Shown here piece by piece: positions 45,568 through 57,925 of a stretch of 64,000 nucleotides of DNA. Made by a program: the position numbers and the translations under genes. The notes under the pieces are model-generated. The model did no database searches, was not told where the DNA came from, and was given only the letters and a program-made list of their open reading frames with translations. Every line of letters starts with the position of its first letter. Within the stretch, counting starts at the first letter, position 1. The stretch is from the NCBI RefSeq assembly GCF_030845175.1, contig NZ_CP132542.1:1709501-1773500 (forward strand), in the 5' to 3' direction. The DNA comes from Coralliovum pocilloporae. GTDB taxonomy: Bacteria; Pseudomonadota; Alphaproteobacteria; Rhizobiales; Cohaesibacteraceae.

Positions 45568-45939
45568 ATGGCCATCTATTATTCTGAAGAGCACGAGTGG
45601 GTCCGTGTTGAAGGAGATACAGCAACAGTCGGTATCACCAAGCATGCGGCGGATCAGCTGGGTGATATTGTGTTCGTTGAGGTCAACGAGGCGGGTGAGG
45701 AATTCGATAAGGGTGACGAAATCGGCACCATCGAGAGTGTGAAGGCCGCCAGTGAGATCTATGCGCCGGTCGCCGGTGAAATTCTTGAAGTGAATGGCAC
45801 TCTGGAGGATGCCCCGGCATCTCTGAACGAAGATCCGGAAGGGGGCGCATGGCTTTGCAAGATCAAGGTTTCGGAAAGCGCGGAGCTGGACGAGCTGATG
45901 GATGCAGACGCCTATAAAGCCTTTATCGCTGACGCTTGA
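45568..45939 (+). CDS. gcvH: Glycine cleavage system H protein
   Basis: A 123-residue lipoyl carrier: [20 protein letters not shown], then [20 protein letters not shown] and the lipoylation site Lys in [19 protein letters not shown]. It shuttles the aminomethyl group between the P, T and L proteins. The C-terminus is acidic as usual. It is 13 bases before gcvP. The L protein (lpd) is not in the window. Confidence 0.97.
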   Translation: MAIYYSEEHEWVRVEGDTATVGITKHAADQLGDIVFVEVNEAGEEFDKGDEIGTIESVKAASEIYAPVAGEILEVNGTLEDAPASLNEDPEGGAWLCKIKVSESAELDELMDADAYKAFIADA

Positions 45940-45952
45940 GCAGGATCCTGCC

Positions 45953-48862
<2,910 letters not shown>

Positions 48863-48886
48863 CCTTGTTCAGAATTTGAGCATGAT

Positions 48887-48923
48887 AAACCGGCTGCCTC
48901 TGGCGGCCGGTTTGTTGTTTTGT
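48887..48923 (+). terminator. Terminator of gcvTHP
   Basis: AAACCGGCTGCC and GGCGGCCGGTTT form a 12-bp stem with one T-G wobble and loop TCT, followed by GTTGTTTTGTT, 25 bases after the gcvP stop. Confidence 0.88.
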
Positions 48924-48981
48924 TACAGCGTATTTCCAAAAAAAGAGACGTTCTTTCCTTCTTGACGAAAGCAGGTTGGTC

Positions 48982-50670
48982 ATGACTGAGGATGGAAACC
49001 CGGTTCTCCGGTCTGAGCAGTTTGATGATGTCTATTTCTCAGCCGAAGATGGTCTGGCTGAAACGCGCTATGTGTTTCTGGATGGCAATCACCTGCCGGA
49101 GGCATTTGGCGGGACACAGCACTTTATAATTTTCGAGACCGGGTTTGGCACGGGCCTCAATATGCTCTCGGCCTGGGCTCTGTTTGAAGAGACGGCCCGA
49201 CCGGATCAGCGGCTGGATTTCATTTCAGTGGAGAAATATCCCCTGTCTCGTGCTCAGATCAGGGATGCCCTCCATCATTGGCAGGGTGCCTTCGGTGAAA
49301 AGCTGAGCCGCCTTCTGGCGCTGTATCCCCTGCGTGTTCCCGGGCCTCACAAATTGTATCTGACAGACAAGGTTACCCTGACCTTGTGGTTCTCTGATGT
49401 GGATGATGCGCTCGCGTCGACTGACGTACCTGTCGACGCCTGGTTTCTTGACGGGTTTGCGCCGAAAAAAAATCCCGACATGTGGTCTGATAATCTGTTC
49501 CAGCAGATGGCCCGGCTCAGCCATGCGGAAACCACCTATGCGACCTTTACGGCGGCAGGGCAGGTGCGGCGTGGTCTGGAAGAGGTCGGGTTCTCAGTGG
49601 ACCGCCTGCCCGGTTTCGGGCGCAAGCGCCATATGATCAGAGGCCGGTTTCAGAAGGGCAAGCCGCGCGTCATGGTGACCAGTCCCCGCTCCATCGCCAT
49701 TATCGGCGGAGGATTGGCAGGAACAGCGCTCGCCTGGCATGCCTGCAAGCGGGGCGCGTCTGTTTCGCTTTATGAAGCGGGTCCCTCGCTGGCCTCCGGC
49801 GGGTCCGGAGGGCGACTTGGCATGATCAATCCGAAGCTGACCGCGCGCCCGAGTATTGAGTCGGAATATTTCACCTCCGCCTATGCCAATGCGCTGAGGG
49901 TTCTGTCTGACCTGCCGGACGTGGATTTCTCCATGCCGGGCAATCATCACCTGCGACTGGATGCTGGCAAGGCGCGGAAATTCGACGGCTATATCAACAA
50001 TCTCGGCTGGCACGCGGATCATATCCATCTGGAGGGAGAGGATCTTGTCTTCCCCGATGGTGGCTGTGTCTCACCGCAAAAGGTCTGTGCCCGTCTGTCA
50101 GAAGGCGCTGATGTTCATCTGAACAGCAGGGTGGAAATGCTGGATGAGCTGAATGAGGATCTGATTATCCTCGCGGTTGGTCACAGAGTTCGGGATCTGT
50201 TTTCCAACGCCCCCTTTGTCAATCCGGTCCGTGGGCAGGTCAGCTGGATCAGGCCCCGGAACGGGAGGCGGCGCAATCTCTGTTTTGGTGGCTATCTGAC
50301 ACCTGAATGTTCTGACGGCTTCCATGTTCTGGGGTCGACCTTTGCATCGGGTTTTGATGAGACGGATGTCCGGGAGGATGACCATCTGGCCAATCTCGAG
50401 CGATACAACACGCTTGTGAAGCCGGAGGTGCCGCTGACCCGTGACGATGTGACAGGCGGCTGGGCGGGTGTTCGCGCTGTCTGCAGGGACCGGATGCCGC
50501 TTGTTGGCAGTCTTTCCGGCAACAGGGTGCTGGTATCCGCCGCTCATGCCTCTCACGGTATCATGTCATCGCTGATGGCTGCCGATATTCTGATGAGCCA
50601 GAGTTTTGGTGAGCCTGTCCCGGCCCGTGGCCGCATCCTTGCGGCTATCGCACCCTATCGCTTCTGGTAG
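48982..50670 (+). CDS. mnmC: Bifunctional tRNA modification enzyme MnmC
   Basis: A 562-residue enzyme finishing 5-methylaminomethyl-2-thiouridine at the tRNA wobble position. The N-terminal methyltransferase domain contains FETGFGTGLNMLSAWALFEE (SAM site) and DAWFLDGFAPKKNPDMW. The C-terminal FAD oxidoreductase starts at about residue 240 with IAIIGGGLAGTALAWHACKR, with SGGSGGRLGMINPKLTARP and GGWAGVRAVCRDRMPLVG further on. Both domains look complete. The ATG at 48982 is used; a TTG two codons upstream is possible. Monocistronic. Confidence 0.95.
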   Translation: MTEDGNPVLRSEQFDDVYFSAEDGLAETRYVFLDGNHLPEAFGGTQHFIIFETGFGTGLNMLSAWALFEETARPDQRLDFISVEKYPLSRAQIRDALHHWQGAFGEKLSRLLALYPLRVPGPHKLYLTDKVTLTLWFSDVDDALASTDVPVDAWFLDGFAPKKNPDMWSDNLFQQMARLSHAETTYATFTAAGQVRRGLEEVGFSVDRLPGFGRKRHMIRGRFQKGKPRVMVTSPRSIAIIGGGLAGTALAWHACKRGASVSLYEAGPSLASGGSGGRLGMINPKLTARPSIESEYFTSAYANALRVLSDLPDVDFSMPGNHHLRLDAGKARKFDGYINNLGWHADHIHLEGEDLVFPDGGCVSPQKVCARLSEGADVHLNSRVEMLDELNEDLIILAVGHRVRDLFSNAPFVNPVRGQVSWIRPRNGRRRNLCFGGYLTPECSDGFHVLGSTFASGFDETDVREDDHLANLERYNTLVKPEVPLTRDDVTGGWAGVRAVCRDRMPLVGSLSGNRVLVSAAHASHGIMSSLMAADILMSQSFGEPVPARGRILAAIAPYRFW

Positions 50671-50755
50671 AGCCTCGTTGACAGGCATTCTGGATTGAAC
50701 GCTTGTGAGTTCCGTAAGTGAATTGATTTAAACCACACAGGTTTGGAGCTGATCC

Positions 50756-51145
50756 ATGTCCAAAGATCTTGTTTCATCAGACCCGCCATATGCGATGACA
50801 CCCTATTTCACGGTGCGTGATGCAGACAGGCTCATCGCATTTGTATCTACGGTCTTTGGCGGCATCGTTGTAAAGGAAAACCGCTACGAGGACGGTACCG
50901 TCCAGCATGTGCGGATCCGGATCGGGGATTCCCTTCTGATGCTGAACCAGAGTACGGCTGAGTATCGGCCGAATGTCTCGCAGATGCATCTCTATGTGGA
51001 TGATGTGGAGACGACTTATGCCGTGGCTCTTGCGCATGGCGGAACATCCCTGATGGAGCCCAACAAGAGGCCGCACGGGGACTGGATGGCTGGAATAACC
51101 GACCCCTGCCAGAATATCTGGTGGATTGCACAGCCGGATGGCTGA
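50756..51145 (+). CDS. VOC-superfamily (glyoxalase/bleomycin-resistance-like) protein
   Basis: A 129-residue PhnB/YdcW-like VOC protein: MTPYFTVRDADRLIAFVSTV, GGIVVKENRYEDGTVQHVRI, then SLLMLNQSTAEYRPNVSQMH and ITDPCQNIWWIAQ. The beta-alpha-beta-beta-beta layout of two modules is visible. Catalytic metal ligands are not all evident, so enzymatic function is unassigned. It is a single gene between mnmC and the sarcosine oxidase operon, with GGAG before the ATG. Confidence 0.85.
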   Translation: MSKDLVSSDPPYAMTPYFTVRDADRLIAFVSTVFGGIVVKENRYEDGTVQHVRIRIGDSLLMLNQSTAEYRPNVSQMHLYVDDVETTYAVALAHGGTSLMEPNKRPHGDWMAGITDPCQNIWWIAQPDG

Positions 51146-51257
51146 CGTCTGATTATCATTATCCTCGATACTGTTCAGTGGAGATTTCGATATTCTCCAT
51201 CCCATCCCCCGTTATGCCTAGAGTACTTATCCAGTTTGGACGAGTTCGGGGTTATCC

Positions 51258-52517
51258 ATGACGGACTATTCGGTATTTTCGCTTCTGAAGAATGCCCTGT
51301 CGGGAGACAGGCACTGGAAAGAGGCGTGGCGGTCTCCTGAACCCAAGGAGCGCTATGATGTGGTGATCGTTGGCGGTGGTGGTCACGGTCTGGCGACAGC
51401 CTATTATCTGGCCAAGGAACACGGCATCACCAATGTGGCGGTGATTGAGAAGGGTTATCTCGGCTCCGGTAATATTGGCCGGAATACCACAATTGTCAGG
51501 TCGAATTATCTTCTGCCCGGCAACGAGCCGTTCTACGAGCATTCCTTGAAGCTCTGGGAAGATCTGTCTCAGGACCTGAACTACAATGTGATGTTCTCCC
51601 AGCGCGGCATCATCAATATGGGGCATACGCCGGGACAGCTTGAAGCGATGGCGCGACGTGGTAATGCCATGCGCCTGAATGGTGTGGATGCAGAAATGCT
51701 GACCGACGACCAGATCAAGGAAATTGTCCCGCATCTGAAAACAAATCACCCGCGCTGGCCGATCCTTGGTGGTCTGATGCAGCCACGGGCTGGAACCGCG
51801 CGACATGATGCGGTTGCCTGGGGCTATGCGCGCGGCGCGGACCGGCGTGGTGTGGACATCATCGAAAACTGTGAAGTGACCGGGTTCATCAAGGATGAAA
51901 CAGGCCGGATCACCGGGGTGGAAACCACCCGTGGCGCGATCAGGGCCGGTAAGGTTGGCGTGGCTGTTGCGGGCAGTTCCTCCCTGGTTCTGCACAAGGC
52001 AGGACTGGAGCGCCTGCCGATAGAGAGCCATGTACTGCAGGCCTATGTATCTGAGCCGCTGAAACCGTTCCTTGATACGGTGCTGACCTTCGGTGTCGGC
52101 CATGGCTATATCTCCCAGTCAGACAAGGGTGGTCTTGTCTTTGGCGGGGATATCGACATGTTCAACTCCTACGCCCAGCGTGGTGGCCTGCCGGTTATCG
52201 AACATCTGGCGTCCTTCTTCGCCACCTATTTCCCGAGCCTGCCGCGTGTGCGGCTCTTGAGAAATTGGGGGGGCATCATGGATATGTCCATGGATGGCAG
52301 CCCGATCATCTGCAAGGCACCCATTGATGGCCTCTACATGAATACCGGCTGGTGCTATGGCGGCTTCAAGGCAACGCCCGCCTCCGGTTGGTGCTTTGCC
52401 TGGACAATTGCCAGGGATGAACCGCACGCGCTGAACGCGCCTCTGTCACTGGACCGCTTCCGCACAGGTGCCACGATCGATGAGCGTGGTGCCGGTCCGA
52501 AGCCGTGGCTGCACTAG
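51258..52517 (+). CDS. soxB: Sarcosine oxidase beta subunit
   Basis: A 419-residue FAD/FMN subunit of heterotetrameric sarcosine oxidase, which oxidises sarcosine to glycine and transfers the methyl group to tetrahydrofolate. N-terminal LLKNALSGDRHWKEAWRSPE, FAD motif YDVVIVGGGGHGLATAYYLA, IGRNTTIVRSNYLLPGN, the covalent-FMN region FSQRGIINMGHTPGQLEAM (His in NMGHT) and C-terminal YMNTGWCYGGFKATPASGWC. First gene of soxBDAG, 17 bases before soxD. Confidence 0.97.
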   Translation: MTDYSVFSLLKNALSGDRHWKEAWRSPEPKERYDVVIVGGGGHGLATAYYLAKEHGITNVAVIEKGYLGSGNIGRNTTIVRSNYLLPGNEPFYEHSLKLWEDLSQDLNYNVMFSQRGIINMGHTPGQLEAMARRGNAMRLNGVDAEMLTDDQIKEIVPHLKTNHPRWPILGGLMQPRAGTARHDAVAWGYARGADRRGVDIIENCEVTGFIKDETGRITGVETTRGAIRAGKVGVAVAGSSSLVLHKAGLERLPIESHVLQAYVSEPLKPFLDTVLTFGVGHGYISQSDKGGLVFGGDIDMFNSYAQRGGLPVIEHLASFFATYFPSLPRVRLLRNWGGIMDMSMDGSPIICKAPIDGLYMNTGWCYGGFKATPASGWCFAWTIARDEPHALNAPLSLDRFRTGATIDERGAGPKPWLH

Positions 52518-52533
52518 GGTAAGGGAGAAAACC

Positions 52534-52812
52534 ATGTTGATAGACTGCCCTTGCTGCGGCAAACGCGACAGACGCGAATTCACCTATCTGGGCGATGCCA
52601 CAATCAAGCGCCCTGAGATGGACAACGACACCAGCGAAGACTGGTATGCCTTTGTCTTCCAGCGTGACAATCCTCGTGGCTGGCATGATGAGATCTGGCA
52701 TCACAGCCAGGGCTGCCGTTCGTTTATTGAGGCACGCCGGAACACAGCGACCCATGAATTTGCCGGAACCAGACTGATTGGTCCCTGGGCTGGAAAAGAG
52801 GGAGCAGAATAA
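52534..52812 (+). CDS. soxD: Sarcosine oxidase delta subunit
   Basis: A 92-residue zinc-binding subunit: MLIDCPCCGKRDRREFTYLG, WYAFVFQRDNPRGWHDEIWH and HSQGCRSFIEARRNTATHEF, with CPCC and later His/Cys as the zinc ligands. GGGAG precedes the ATG at 52534; the longer frame to 52468 overlaps soxB and is rejected. Its stop overlaps the soxA start (TAATG). Confidence 0.95.
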   Translation: MLIDCPCCGKRDRREFTYLGDATIKRPEMDNDTSEDWYAFVFQRDNPRGWHDEIWHHSQGCRSFIEARRNTATHEFAGTRLIGPWAGKEGAE

Positions 52813-55800
52813 TGGCAGGTTTCCGTCTTTCCTCTGGCGGTCGTAATCTGGACCGCTCAAAAAGCCTGCGTTTCAGCTTTGATGGCAGAGCGCATACAGG
52901 TCTGACCGGTGACACACTGGCTTCCGCCCTTCTTGCCTCCGGTCAGACGCTGTTCGGTCGCTCGTTCAAATATCACCGCCCGCGTGGTGTGCTGTCAGCC
53001 GGGCCGGAAGAGCCTAATGCGCTGGTAACCCTGCGCTCAGGTGCCCGGGCCGAGGTCAATACCAAGGCGCCGGTGATTGAACTGTTCGACGGGCTTGAAG
53101 CCAGGAGCCAGAACGCCTGGCCGTCGCTTGAAACTGACTTCATGGCGGTCAACAGCCTGTTCTCGCCATTCTTCTCGGCGGGCTTCTACTACAAGACCTT
53201 TATCGGACCGTTCAAGAAGGGCACGAAAGCCTGGATGTTCTTCGAGCATTTCATCCGCAATGCGGCTGGCCTTGGCAATGCGTCACGTGAAGCAGACCCG
53301 GACCGCTATGAGCGCGGCAATCTGTTCTGTGACGTGCTGGTGGTTGGCTCCGGCCCTGCGGGCCTGATGGCTGCCAGATCCGCAGCTGCATCCGGTGCAC
53401 GGATTATTCTTGCCGAAGATTCCGCCACATTGGGTGGTGCACTGCCGGAAGAAAGCCAGACTATCGATGGACTGCCTGCTGCGGACTGGGCGTCCCGGGA
53501 ACTGGACAGGCTGGCAGAGCTTGAAAGCGTCCGCATCATGCCGCGCACTGCTGTGTTTGGCTATTACGATGACAACACGCTTGGAGCTGTTGAACGGGTC
53601 GCTGATCATGTGGCCGTTCCCGGTGAAGGGGTGCCACGCCAGAAATACTGGACCATCCGCACAGCTCAGGTGGTCATCGCCTCCGGTGCTCTTGAGCGGC
53701 CTCTGGTCTTTGCGGGCAATGATACGCCAGGTGTCATGCTGGCAGATGCCATGCAACGCTATGCGGCGCGCTATGGTGTCAGTGCCGGTCGGTCGGTCGC
53801 AATCTTCACCTGTCACGATGGCGGATGGGCAACGGCTCAGGCTCTGGTCGAGGCGGGTGTGCCGGTGACGGCGATCATCGATCCGCGCAAGGAGATGCCA
53901 GCTGCCTATGCGGAAGCCTTGCAGGGCAAGGGCATTACCTTCTACCCAGGTCATGTTGTGGCAGAAGCGTCAGGCGGCAAGGCACTGAAGACCATCCATG
54001 TGGCTCCTTATGATGCGATGGGGGAACGTCTGACAGGCCCGGCGAAGGCTGTCTCTGTTGATGCTCTGGGTGTGTCTGGTGGCTGGACACCGAGTGTCCA
54101 TCTGGTCAGTCAGGCTGGCGACAAGCCGGTTTTCCGTGAGGATATCAGTGCATTTGTTCCTGCTGAAACAGCTGGCAAGGGCTGGCGTTCTGCTGGCTCT
54201 GTCAATGGCGCGTTTTCACTGAAAGCCTGTCTGGAGGAAGGCCAGGCCGCAGGTCAGGCTGCGGCTGTCGATGCCGGTTTCCCGATTTCGGAAGACAGCA
54301 CCCCTGTCGTTGAAGGGGCTGAAGCGTCAATGGTTCCCCTGCCGCTCTATGAGGTGCCTTCGCCAAATGGCAAGGGCAAGAAGTTTGTCGACTTCCAGCA
54401 TGATGTGAAAGCCAGCGACGTGCGTCTGGCCAATCAGGAAGGCTTCCGGTCCGTTGAACACCTGAAGCGCTATACCACGCTGGGCATGGCGGCGGACCAG
54501 GGTAAGACGTCCAACGTCAACGGCCTTGCTATCATGGCCGCTGCCCGTGACGCCAAGATTGATGATGTGGGCACAACTCGCTTCCGTCCGCCCTATACGC
54601 CTGTGGCATTGGGCCCGCTTGCGGGTCGTGAGGTGGGCGATGAGGTTCTGCCCGAGCGGCGTACGGCAGCGCAGGACTGGCATGAAGCCAGAGGGGCTCG
54701 CATGGTGTCTGTCGGGCTCTGGCGCAGGCCGCAGGCCTATATCAGGCCGGGTGAAAATCTGGAGGCAGCAGCCACTCGCGAAGCCCGCGCTGTGCGTGAG
54801 CGGGTCGGCATGGTCGATGTCTCTACACTGGGCAAGATCGATGTTCAGGGCCCGGATGCAGCAGAGTTCCTCAACCGGGTCTATTCCAATGCGTTTGCCA
54901 AACTGCCTGTGGGCAAGGCCCGATACGGTCTGATGTTCCGTGATGACGGGCTGGTTTATGATGACGGCACCACCTGGCGTCTGTCGGAAAACCAGTTTCT
55001 GATGACCACAACAACAGCAGCGGCTGCTACTGTGATGCAGGAACTTGAGTTCCTGCTGGCAACCGCCTGGCCGGACCTGAAGGTTCAGCTCACCAGTGTC
55101 ACCGATCATTGGTCGGGTCAGGCTGTGGCCGGACCAAAGTCCCGCGAGCTCCTTTCATCTGTCATCACGGATGTTGATTTCTCCAACGAAGCGTTTCCGT
55201 TCATGGCGATCCGCACGGGTAGTCTCAACGGCGCGCCTGTGACCATTGCCCGGTTGTCGTTCTCGGGTGAGCTGGCCTACGAGGTGTTTACGCCTGCGCA
55301 TTTCGGCCTGTCCGTTTGGGAGCAGTTGATGGAAGCCGGGCAGTCCTTCGGCATTGAGCCATATGGAACAGAAGCGTTGAATGTGCTGCGTGTTGAGAAG
55401 GGTCATGTGACCCATGCCGAGATTGACGGACGCACCACAGCCGATGACATGGGTCTTGGCGGTCTTGCCTCGAAGAAAAAGCCTTTTGTCGGCAGTGTCC
55501 TGCATCAGCGCCCGGCACTTCAGGCAGAGGGCCGCCATCAGCTCGTGGGTCTGATGTCAAAAGACGGACAGGAGCTTCTGGCCGGGTCCCATCTGGTTGC
55601 CAACAGCGCTTTGCAGCAGCCGGCCCAGAGCCTCGGTCATGTGACATCGCCCTGCTACAGCGTCGTCAAAGAGCAGTATATTGCCCTGGCGTTTCTGGAG
55701 AATGGCCGGGCTCGTCATGGCGAGACGCTTTATGCCACCTATCCGCTGAAAGACAGGCATCAGCCGGTCGAAATTGTCGATCCGTGTTTTTATGATCCAG

Positions 55801-55823
55801 AAGGGAGCCGGATGCATGTCTGA
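52812..55823 (+). CDS. soxA: Sarcosine oxidase alpha subunit
   Basis: A 1003-residue subunit binding NAD and tetrahydrofolate. The N-terminal Fer2-like fold (residues 1-95, SFDGRAHTGLTGDTLASALL; FGRSFKYHRPRGVLSAGPEE) is followed by a nucleotide-binding domain from about 175 (VLVVGSGPAGLMAARSAAAS) and a C-terminal GcvT-like folate domain from about 620 (RVGMVDVSTLGKIDVQGPDA; RLSFSGELAYEVFTPAHFG). Length is normal for the family. The soxG ATG lies inside its last codons. Confidence 0.97.
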   Translation: MAGFRLSSGGRNLDRSKSLRFSFDGRAHTGLTGDTLASALLASGQTLFGRSFKYHRPRGVLSAGPEEPNALVTLRSGARAEVNTKAPVIELFDGLEARSQNAWPSLETDFMAVNSLFSPFFSAGFYYKTFIGPFKKGTKAWMFFEHFIRNAAGLGNASREADPDRYERGNLFCDVLVVGSGPAGLMAARSAAASGARIILAEDSATLGGALPEESQTIDGLPAADWASRELDRLAELESVRIMPRTAVFGYYDDNTLGAVERVADHVAVPGEGVPRQKYWTIRTAQVVIASGALERPLVFAGNDTPGVMLADAMQRYAARYGVSAGRSVAIFTCHDGGWATAQALVEAGVPVTAIIDPRKEMPAAYAEALQGKGITFYPGHVVAEASGGKALKTIHVAPYDAMGERLTGPAKAVSVDALGVSGGWTPSVHLVSQAGDKPVFREDISAFVPAETAGKGWRSAGSVNGAFSLKACLEEGQAAGQAAAVDAGFPISEDSTPVVEGAEASMVPLPLYEVPSPNGKGKKFVDFQHDVKASDVRLANQEGFRSVEHLKRYTTLGMAADQGKTSNVNGLAIMAAARDAKIDDVGTTRFRPPYTPVALGPLAGREVGDEVLPERRTAAQDWHEARGARMVSVGLWRRPQAYIRPGENLEAAATREARAVRERVGMVDVSTLGKIDVQGPDAAEFLNRVYSNAFAKLPVGKARYGLMFRDDGLVYDDGTTWRLSENQFLMTTTTAAAATVMQELEFLLATAWPDLKVQLTSVTDHWSGQAVAGPKSRELLSSVITDVDFSNEAFPFMAIRTGSLNGAPVTIARLSFSGELAYEVFTPAHFGLSVWEQLMEAGQSFGIEPYGTEALNVLRVEKGHVTHAEIDGRTTADDMGLGGLASKKKPFVGSVLHQRPALQAEGRHQLVGLMSKDGQELLAGSHLVANSALQQPAQSLGHVTSPCYSVVKEQYIALAFLENGRARHGETLYATYPLKDRHQPVEIVDPCFYDPEGSRMHV

Positions 55824-56412
55824 TCTCCATTTTCCTCTTGAGCATGTTGCTGTTGCCGGAAAGGGCGCAGGCGCATCCCCGGCCAGAATAACCGTGTCCG
55901 AGCTGCGACCGACCAGCTTTGTGCAGGTGGGCGCATGGCCTGAAACCAACGAACTTGTGGCGTCTGAACTGGCCGCTGTTATGGGTGTTGAAGCACCCAA
56001 GGCTTATTGTGATGCCCGGCATGTGGATGAGCGGTCACTGATGCTGACAGCACCGGGGCGTTATCTGGCTGTGTCCAACCGGCCTGGTCTTCATGCGGAA
56101 CTGGCCGCCCGTTTCAAGCCGGAAGAAGCATGCGTTACGGATCTGAGCCATGCCCGTGCGGGTGTGCGGGTTGAAGGTGACCCAGTGGTCGAGATTCTGC
56201 AGAAGGGGATCGCGATTGATTTCCACACCAGCGTCTTCCCTCATGGAAAAGCGGCCCAGGCCAGTCTCGAGGCCCTGTCTGCTCTTGTCCACAGACGGGA
56301 TGAAACTGTGTTCGATCTTTATGTCTTCCGTGGTTTCGGATTATCCTTGTGGCACTGGGTCACGGATGCGGCGCTTGAATACGGCTATCGTGTCGGAGAT
56401 CCGGTCGGCTGA
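55816..56412 (+). CDS. soxG: Sarcosine oxidase gamma subunit
   Basis: A 198-residue subunit with a GcvT-like fold: TVSELRPTSFVQVGAWPETN, RSLMLTAPGRYLAVSNRPGL, VTDLSHARAGVRVEGDPVVE and LYVFRGFGLSLWHWVTDAAL. The start at 55816 overlaps the soxA stop by eight bases; an upstream start at 55774 lies inside soxA. Last structural gene of soxBDAG. Confidence 0.94.
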   Translation: MSDLHFPLEHVAVAGKGAGASPARITVSELRPTSFVQVGAWPETNELVASELAAVMGVEAPKAYCDARHVDERSLMLTAPGRYLAVSNRPGLHAELAARFKPEEACVTDLSHARAGVRVEGDPVVEILQKGIAIDFHTSVFPHGKAAQASLEALSALVHRRDETVFDLYVFRGFGLSLWHWVTDAALEYGYRVGDPVG

Positions 56413-56460
56413 CAGAGCCGGGCAATCACGGGCAGATAGTGACGGGCAGGGGCACGAGAA

Positions 56461-57423
56461 ATGGACTTCCCGCAGGGCTTTGACCTGAAAGCGTTGAGAA
56501 TATTTCTCGTTGTGTCCGAACATGGGTCGATGACCGAGGCGGCTCAACGGCTTGGTCTGACCCAGTCCACCATTTCCCAGATTATCAGCAATCTGGAAGC
56601 AGCAGTCGGCACCCAGCTTCTTGACCGCTCCATGCGTCCGATGGCACTGACGACGGCGGGCAGCACGCTGTTTGCCTCAGCTCGCGCGTTACTGCTGGAT
56701 GCCGGTGATGCTCTTCAGTCGACCCGGGGAACATCAGGTCAGCCGCTGCCGGATATTACCCTGGCTGTGGCTGACAGTATTGCCAGTACGGTGATTCCAC
56801 AGGTTGTCAGTCGCCTGACCTCATCAGCGCGTCGCTGGCGAGTGTGGTCGGAATTCTATTCCGATGCCTATTCCGCTCTCTCCGGGCGCACGGTTGATCT
56901 CACCATCACCACAAGCCTTGAAGATACTCCGGGGGATCGCTTCCAGATTGTGCCGTTCATCCGCGAGCCCTTCGTGCTCGCCCTGCCAAACCGCCTGGCG
57001 GATCATGACGGGGAGCTGGAGGCTCTGTCCGAGCATCCCTTTATCCGTTTCTCCTTGCGGTCTTCTATCGGACGTATGGTTGAGCGGCAGGTGCAGAGAT
57101 TACGGCTGGATCTGCCCGTGTCCCTTGAGTTTGATCTGGCCGTGGGTCAGCTTGTTGCGGTTTCGGAAGGGCTTGGGTGGTGCATCACGACACCTCTTTG
57201 CCTGTTGCAGAACGAAAGCCTGATGCAGAAGATGACTATCCGCCGTCTGCCCCGTGGCCGGTTCTTCCGGGATATGGCTGTCTCAGCCCGTCAGGGTGAG
57301 CATACGGAACTGGCCGAGAAGCTGGCTCTGACAACAGAGACAGTCATCAGGGAGAAGCTGCAGGCTCGGTTCACCGGAGATCTGGCCTGGGTGCTGGATG
57401 ACATCATCTGGCCCAATCCCTGA
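56461..57423 (+). CDS. LysR-family transcriptional regulator
   Basis: A 320-residue regulator. The winged helix reads LKALRIFLVVSEHGSMTEAA and AAQRLGLTQSTISQIISNLE at residues 5-45. An effector-binding domain follows (ITLAVADSIASTVIPQVVSR; PFIREPFVLALPNRLADHDG). It lies 48 bases after soxG on the same strand, so it may be co-transcribed with, and control, sarcosine oxidase; the ligand is not known. After its stop comes a repeat and then the cob leader. Confidence 0.93.
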   Translation: MDFPQGFDLKALRIFLVVSEHGSMTEAAQRLGLTQSTISQIISNLEAAVGTQLLDRSMRPMALTTAGSTLFASARALLLDAGDALQSTRGTSGQPLPDITLAVADSIASTVIPQVVSRLTSSARRWRVWSEFYSDAYSALSGRTVDLTITTSLEDTPGDRFQIVPFIREPFVLALPNRLADHDGELEALSEHPFIRFSLRSSIGRMVERQVQRLRLDLPVSLEFDLAVGQLVAVSEGLGWCITTPLCLLQNESLMQKMTIRRLPRGRFFRDMAVSARQGEHTELAEKLALTTETVIREKLQARFTGDLAWVLDDIIWPNP

Positions 57424-57523
57424 AACGGCTGTTCCGGTCACTGAGACTCGATCCCGCACTGTCGCCCCGCGCTTTGTTTCTGTCGCAATTGGGGAAGGTG
57501 TGTCCTGTATCCCGATGATAATC

Positions 57524-57631
57524 CTACAGCGTGCTTCTGAAAAGTTGACAGACTTTTCAGATAAAAGCTCGCTTAGAAATAAACTCTTAAAGCACCACCG
57601 CCAATTCAGGTTAAAGGTCTGGTGCTTTATG
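57524..57631. repeat. Intergenic hairpin repeat, modules B and inverted C (copy 6)
   Basis: Module B (CTACAGCGTGCTTCTGAAAA to AATAAACTCT) runs directly into an intact inverted module C at about 57588-57630 (TAAAGCACC, CAATTCAGGTTAAAGGTCTG, GGTGCTTTA). It is the cleanest B-C composite of the six and lies between the LysR gene and the cob leader. Confidence 0.82.
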
Positions 57632-57679
57632 GTCCTTGATATAGGCGGATTCTGTCTGTTGTTTTGCGCGGCAATCGTC

Positions 57680-57925
57680 TAAAGGAAAGCATGGACGGTG
57701 CCCCTTGAACGGGGCTGCAAGAGAGTCCAGTGAGGCGGACCCATTCCGGGCGTCAACTCTGGAACTGTCCGGTGACACGTGTCCGGCCGCACCAGCGGCC
57801 TTTGGCGCATGCCCCGGCCCGTTCAACCTGATGATGACGGGGTCGGCCCAGATCTCGCATCATCTGAAAAGAAGCCTTTGAAGGGCCAAGGGGAGCGTAA
57901 CGTGTGCGCGGGTTTGGAAAGCAGA
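57680..57925 (+). promoter_or_regulatory. Structured cob leader, possible diverged cobalamin riboswitch
   Basis: About 250 bases before cobH contain ordered stems: GCCCC/GGGGC (57700-57715); AGAG with CTCT (57722-57725 and 57757-57760); GTCC/GGAC (57725-57740) enclosing AGTGA; ACTGT at 57764-57768; CCGG...CCGG around ACACGTGT (57769-57786); and GGCCGC-ACCA-GCGGCC-TTT (57785-57803). The order recalls the GGT, AAGAGG, GGTGA and CAACTGT parts of the B12 aptamer, but the B12 box GCCACTG and the GGAGACC motif are not found. The call is therefore tentative. Confidence 0.3.

Noticed and set aside
44300-45625. 441-codon minus-strand frame opposite gcvT
   Set aside because: Although long, it is the complement of gcvT, whose product is recognised over its full length; the minus frame has no domain pattern.
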